Of a DNA stretch of 63,739 bases, positions 60,493 to 63,739 are shown in pieces. Source of the stretch: Elusimicrobiaceae bacterium (GTDB lineage Bacteria > Elusimicrobiota > Elusimicrobia > Elusimicrobiales > Elusimicrobiaceae); contig JAFXGO010000007.1 of assembly GCA_017520185.1 (NCBI GenBank), positions 1 through 63,739 on the forward strand, given 5' to 3'. Position 1 is the stretch's first letter. Each line of letters starts with the position of its first letter. The notes beneath the pieces were generated by a model. That model ran no database searches and was not told where the DNA came from. It saw nothing but the letters and a program-made list of their open reading frames with translations. The position numbers were made by a program, and so were the translations under genes.

Positions 60493-61098
60493 ATGAAAAA
60501 GTTATTTGTATTGCTCTTGGGGGTAAATTTTTTATTTGGTTGTTCTCACTTTTATTTAAACGAGGCAATGACAGCGCAAAACAAAGGGTTTGAAGACAGA
60601 TTGCCTAATTTAGAAGTAGTTTTTTTAAATGAAGAATCTTTAGAAAATTTCACGCTCGATACCGTTTTTATCCCGCAAGATGAGCCTATGGCCAAAAAAT
60701 TTTACCATGAAGTAAAAACAAACTTAATTAGTGAAGGAGAGAAAAAGGGATATCTGGTATTGCTCCCCTTGATGAATATCTCACGTAATGGAGCCTCTTT
60801 ATACACACTTTTGTCAGTGGTGACATTGGGTATTTCAGCGGCTTTAGGCTTGCCGCTTACTACGTATGGAAGTTTTACCGATTTAGAATTAAATGTACTT
60901 AATCTCAAAGGCGAATTAATAAAAAAATATACTTCGCAATCTTTTGTTCAAAACAAAGTAGGTTTTTACTATGGAGGGTGCAATAGCGCTAGCAATTGTT
61001 ATACTAAATCTTCTTGGGATTGCTATGAAATAGCCTTAGATAACATTATTAGAAAAGTTTACAGAGATAGAGAATATTTAAGAAAAAAATTAAATTAA
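60493..61098 (+). CDS. Lipoprotein of unknown function
   Basis: Start chosen at MKKLFVLLLGVNFLFGC, a lipoprotein signal peptide with lipobox LFGC. The 201-residue protein continues with a globular domain (EVVFLNEESLENFTLDTVF, VLLPLMNISRNGASLY), a hydrophobic stretch (LLSVVTLGISAALGLPL) that could re-enter the membrane, and a four-Cys patch (YGGCNSASNCYTKSSWDC). Unknown family. Probably on the periplasmic membrane face. Single gene. Confidence 0.72.
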   Translation: MKKLFVLLLGVNFLFGCSHFYLNEAMTAQNKGFEDRLPNLEVVFLNEESLENFTLDTVFIPQDEPMAKKFYHEVKTNLISEGEKKGYLVLLPLMNISRNGASLYTLLSVVTLGISAALGLPLTTYGSFTDLELNVLNLKGELIKKYTSQSFVQNKVGFYYGGCNSASNCYTKSSWDCYEIALDNIIRKVYRDREYLRKKLN

Positions 61099-61120
61099 AA
61101 ACTTTATATAACCCCCCAGC

Positions 61121-61146
61121 CAGGCTGAGGGGGTTTGTAAATTTGT
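61121..61146. terminator. Bidirectional terminator
   Basis: ACCCCCC and GGGGGTTT enclosing AGCC-A-GGCT, between the lipoprotein and the convergent barrel gene. Confidence 0.75.
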
Positions 61147-61156
61147 CAATATAATT

Positions 61157-61840
61157 TTATAATTTAAAACCTATCTTTATTAAAGCGGAAATGCTTGTGA
61201 CATAATCTCCGCTACATTTAAAAACGCCGTATCTGGCCTCAATACCGGTTAAGAAACCGGATCCTAAATCATATTCCAACCCTAGACCGCTGTAAGCGTA
61301 AACGCCTCGTCCTAGTGTTTTATCTTCTTTAAACTCATGCTCATAACCGGGGATAATAAGAGAATGTGCCGTGTACTCTGTAGATTGGTTTTTTTGCATA
61401 TAACCAAAACCGAAGGGAAGATAAACTCTGGCTCTATCGTTAGGATTTAAGTTTGCACGCAAGGCAAGAAGAATTGCAAAAGTATCATGGTAGTTGTCGT
61501 CTTTTTCAACATAAAAATTAGGGCTATCATACTCCCTTCCGTAGGGTAAAGGATCACCTTTAATGCCTCCGCTGCCAAAGATACCTTCCAATCCTACGTG
61601 AAAATTTTCGTCTACTGCATAAAGACCACGTATGTTCATCACAAAAGCACTTTTTTTCAAATTAGTCTCTGAAGCACCGGTAGCAAAAAAGGTCCCCCCT
61701 AAACCAATATCAAACATTAAGTTGCCGGAGTTTATTCCGAAAGAATGGGTATTTTTCTCAAAAGAACGGTTTGCCGTATAAGAAAAAGCTGAAGAAATAC
61801 AAAAAAGCACAAAGAAGAAAAGCAGGAGTAATTTTTTCAT
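61157..61840 (-). CDS. Outer-membrane beta-barrel protein (OmpW/OMP_b-brl type)
   Basis: 227 residues with a signal peptide (MKKLLLLFFFVLFCISSAFS) and alternating hydrophobic strands (SAFVMNIRGLYAVDENFHVGLEGIFG, ARVYLPFGFGYMQ, YAYSGLGLEYDLGSGFLTGIEARYGVF), ending in hydrophobic ALIKIGFKL. An eight-strand small barrel is likely. TATACT at 61882-61877 on the minus strand is a good -10. Role (porin, receptor or structural) unknown. Confidence 0.75.
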   Translation of the reverse strand: MKKLLLLFFFVLFCISSAFSYTANRSFEKNTHSFGINSGNLMFDIGLGGTFFATGASETNLKKSAFVMNIRGLYAVDENFHVGLEGIFGSGGIKGDPLPYGREYDSPNFYVEKDDNYHDTFAILLALRANLNPNDRARVYLPFGFGYMQKNQSTEYTAHSLIIPGYEHEFKEDKTLGRGVYAYSGLGLEYDLGSGFLTGIEARYGVFKCSGDYVTSISALIKIGFKL

Positions 61841-61876
61841 AAATATCCCTCGAAAATTGGAAGATTGTTATCACAT

Positions 61877-61882
61877 AGTATA
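61877..61882 (-). promoter_or_regulatory. -10 element of the barrel-protein gene
   Basis: Minus-strand TATACT about 37 nt before the ATG; no good -35 seen. The RBS is CGAGGGAT. Confidence 0.4.
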
Positions 61883-61982
61883 GTAAATTAGCCAAGTATT
61901 TGTATGCAAAACAGTATCTGTCTTTTGAGAATAAAATCAGATTATATATATATTGCAGTTTTTTGAAACTCTTTATAAATTT

Positions 61983-62213
61983 TTATCTGAGGAAGAGTGT
62001 TTTTTCTTCTAAAGTTTTGTTATATAGCGAAAGAGAAATAATGGCATAATAAGGATGTGCCTCTGAATTTTTCACCTCCAAAAAACCTATACGAGGCCAC
62101 TTTTCTGTTATTTTTGCTAAATCTGCTGGGTAATATGTAAACGAAATAATTATTCTCTCCGTCAATATACTGTCGTAAGAGCAGGTTAGAATAGGGTTAT
62201 GACAACACTCTTT
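61983..62213 (-). pseudogene. Possible gene remnant
   Basis: A minus-strand frame of about 77 codons, closed by a TAG at its upstream end (near 62210). It reads KKECCHNPILTC...ERIIISFTYYPADLAKITEKWPRIGFLEVKNSEAHPYYAII and has no ATG start or ribosome site; a TTG at 62165 is the only start. The composition is protein-like, so this may be the 3' end of a decayed gene. Function unknown. Confidence 0.35.
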
Positions 62214-62310
62214 TTTCTACTTCCTTAATGCTTATTCTGACATCCTTTATTCAACATAATTATTCCTCTTAAGCAGATGTAATATACCGAGCAAAAACAT
62301 CCCTTTTTAT
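62214..62310. other. A+T-rich gap
   Basis: No gene, terminator or regulator site seen between the remnant and the DnaB-like gene. The whole 61841-62310 stretch holds only the remnant and the barrel-gene promoter. Confidence 0.5.
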
Positions 62311-63339
62311 TTATCTGTTTTGCAAAGCAGATTTAACAAAATCTTCCGGTAAATCGTTGTCTATTCTATCCATTTGACTTAAAAGAAGCACGGGAACATC
62401 AAGAGTTTTCGCCATTTGCTTCAACAAAGATACAATTTTAGCCAATTCCTCCTTTCGTAGGAGTTTGGTGGGCCCTTGCCCTTGCCTAATAAGTTGCAAG
62501 TAATCAATGATAATCAATTTCAGTTCTTTGCCCTGCTTTTGTAAGTTTTCAGCTAGTTCTTTGGAACGGGAAAATATCTCTCCCGCAAGAATACCAACCG
62601 AGTCATCAATAAAAAAGGGACTTTTCGTCAATTTTTGCATCTCACGCATGACCTTTTTATACTCTTGAGGATTTAAAGAGCCGTTTATCAATTTATTAAT
62701 CTCCACTCGTGAAGATATAGCAAGTAATTTATTAAAAATAGCCTCTCTTGGTAATTCTAGCGAGAATAATGCTGTTGCCAACCCACCTTGGACGCATACA
62801 TGGTGTAGTATATTAAGAGCGAAAGAAGTTTTTCCCTTAAAGGGACGACTGGCCAAAAGGGTGACTTCTCCTTTCTTTAAACCACCTGTTATCTTATCTA
62901 TTTGCTCAAAACCGCTGGAAATGGGATCCGTTTTCCTCTTAGTATTTGCAAAGGATTTTTCTTCTTTATCTTCCGATACAGACTTTTCAACATCTTCTTT
63001 TATTTTGATATATTGGCATAAATTAAACATCCACCAACCATTTTTCCTTTTGATGGTCTGAAGTACGGTAGAGGAATCCGCCATCATTTCGCTAATCTTT
63101 CCGAGAAAAAGCAAAATTTCCATTTGGCTTGGACAATGCGTAAAATGCGTACTGTATTTTCCGGAAAGCAGATTGCAATACTTTCTTTCGCTTTTTCCCA
63201 AAACTTCGCCGGAGAACAACCATAAATCTACCGATTTATCTTCCAAACAAAATTGATGTATTTTGGTTGCTAAATCTATGGGGCTGGAATTATAATTGTT
63301 TTTTCTTGTATGAAAAGCTGCTGTTGTATTGTACTCCAT
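62311..63339 (-). CDS. DnaB-like ATPase lacking the helicase C-terminal end
   Basis: 342 residues with AGGAGAGAAG before the ATG. From about residue 140 it follows the RecA-like core of DnaB: GFEQIDKITGGLKKGEVTLLASRPFKGKTSFAL (Walker A with Phe-Lys where DnaB has Gly-x), SLELPREAIFNKLLAI, FFIDDSVGI, LIIIDYLQLI (Walker B), LLLSQMDR. It then stops, without the arginine-finger and loader regions of DnaB (about 450 residues). The first 130 residues are not the DnaB N-domain and carry several Cys. Likely a phage- or element-derived paralogue, not the main replicative helicase. Confidence 0.75.
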   Translation of the reverse strand: MEYNTTAAFHTRKNNYNSSPIDLATKIHQFCLEDKSVDLWLFSGEVLGKSERKYCNLLSGKYSTHFTHCPSQMEILLFLGKISEMMADSSTVLQTIKRKNGWWMFNLCQYIKIKEDVEKSVSEDKEEKSFANTKRKTDPISSGFEQIDKITGGLKKGEVTLLASRPFKGKTSFALNILHHVCVQGGLATALFSLELPREAIFNKLLAISSRVEINKLINGSLNPQEYKKVMREMQKLTKSPFFIDDSVGILAGEIFSRSKELAENLQKQGKELKLIIIDYLQLIRQGQGPTKLLRKEELAKIVSLLKQMAKTLDVPVLLLSQMDRIDNDLPEDFVKSALQNR

Positions 63340-63351
63340 ACTTCTCTCCTA

Positions 63352-63585
63352 CTATTCATAATCCTTCATATCATTAACTTTATTGCCTTGTTTGTCATAA
63401 ACATCTACTAAAGAGAAAACAAGTTTCATCGGCAATACATGATTTTGATTGGTACCTGTTAATCTTACCTCTCTATCATTTACTTTCTTTAATGTATATT
63501 CTCCACCTTCCGAATCCACCACTTTACCGATATTATCCCAACTGAAACTGGCCTTTACTTTTAATTCATTTTTGTTTGTTTTCAT
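63352..63585 (-). CDS. Small hypothetical protein
   Basis: 77 residues, no signal peptide: KVKASFSWDNIGKVVDSEGGEYTLKK... LPMKLVFSLVDVYDKQGNKV. Beta-rich and soluble; not recognised. It lies 12 nt upstream of the DnaB-like gene and shares its direction, so the two are probably co-expressed. No ribosome site is clear. Confidence 0.55.
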   Translation of the reverse strand: MKTNKNELKVKASFSWDNIGKVVDSEGGEYTLKKVNDREVRLTGTNQNHVLPMKLVFSLVDVYDKQGNKVNDMKDYE

Positions 63586-63598
63586 AGATTATCAAGGT

Positions 63599-63616
63599 CC
63601 CGAGGCAAACCTCGGG
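63599..63616 (-). terminator. Hairpin after the zinc-ribbon gene
   Basis: CCCGAGG / CCTCGGG with a 4-nt loop, 11 nt past the zinc-ribbon stop; no T-run. Confidence 0.4.
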
Positions 63617-63627
63617 GCATTTTCCCT

Positions 63628-63738
63628 CTATTTTTTAAATAAAGAACCACCGCAAGACGGGCATTTATAGCCGCTGGGCGGGAAGGAATAAACAAACACT
63701 TGTCTGCATTTCATACATTCATATCTTTCATCTGCCAT
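63628..63738 (-). CDS. Small zinc-ribbon protein
   Basis: A 36-residue frame, MADERYECMKCRQVF... YKCPSCGGSLFKK, with two CxxC knuckles (ECMKC and CPSC), an FmdB/rubredoxin-like zinc ribbon. The ATG is one base from the window edge, so an earlier start cannot be excluded. It heads the accessory gene group with the 77-residue protein and the DnaB-like ATPase. Confidence 0.6.
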   Translation of the reverse strand: MADERYECMKCRQVFVYSFPPSGYKCPSCGGSLFKK

Positions 63739-63739
63739 A

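Noticed and set aside
1-63739. CRISPR arrays, insertion sequences or integrase genes
   Set aside because: No regularly spaced repeats, transposase or integrase motifs were seen anywhere in the window.

Overview
The window reads as chromosome of a diderm, host-associated bacterium, most plausibly a gut Elusimicrobiota (Elusimicrobiaceae-like). The evidence for a diderm is an autotransporter with a C-terminal barrel, an OmpW-like barrel protein, apolipoprotein N-acyltransferase, several lipoproteins and an O-antigen/surface-glycan cluster. Gut life is suggested by a secreted choloylglycine hydrolase-family enzyme, a mannose-family PTS and a PPi-dependent phosphofructokinase. The phylum call rests on a type IV pilin-like N-terminus and overall gene style and is an inference.

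Layout. 1-5424: a large MFS-like transporter cut by the window edge, a PHP phosphoesterase/NifU-like pair, and three small secreted or membrane proteins. 5602-13647: a tight + strand operon secA, Cys-rich membrane protein, lnt, prfB, hemW, CofE-like ligase, mscL. 13700-15830: GDPD and a divergent folD-lipoprotein pair. 16010-21214: operon PIN/TRAM protein, ispDF fusion, lipoprotein, cysS, dnaJ. 21246-29744 (minus): ten-gene carbon-control operon hpf, hprK, rapZ, PTS IIA-IIB-IIC-IID, HPr, EI, lepA. 30037-30166 (minus): a candidate structured non-coding RNA. 30214-34424 (minus): smc and a phosphoesterase. 34749-35444: a small repeat protein and tRNA-Ala(GGC). 35614-42252 (minus): PPi-PFK, an autotransporter, a secreted HELCH protein, and a Nudix-like protein with a degenerate box. 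42283-45777: dnaE. 45898-56403: a surface-glycan operon (CDP-glucose branch, FAD oxidoreductase, CMP-sugar synthetase, glycosyltransferases, membrane protein). 56406-61840: NagZ-like GH3, a Cys-rich giant pilin-like protein, the choloylglycine hydrolase, a lipoprotein and an outer-membrane barrel. 61841-63739: an A+T-rich accessory tail with a DnaB-like ATPase, two small genes and a gene remnant.

How it works together. HprK, HPr, EI and the EIIMan complex form a transport-plus-regulation circuit sharing a transcript with ribosome hibernation factor and EF-4. The glycan operon would make CDP-6-deoxyhexose and a CMP-activated acid sugar and assemble them on the surface, where the autotransporter and pilin would also be displayed. 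Genes are closely packed, terminators are often shared by convergent genes or overlap the next promoter, and four genes appear to start exactly at the predicted transcription start with no Shine-Dalgarno sequence (leaderless).

Most worth following: the RNA at 30037-30166; the pilin-like protein with an 11-residue CG repeat tail; the CMP-sugar synthetase flanked by an intact gene and a broken paralogue of it; the tandem GT8 enzyme with a basic aromatic tail motif shared across the cluster; and the probable leaderless genes. All calls were made by eye, without database searches.
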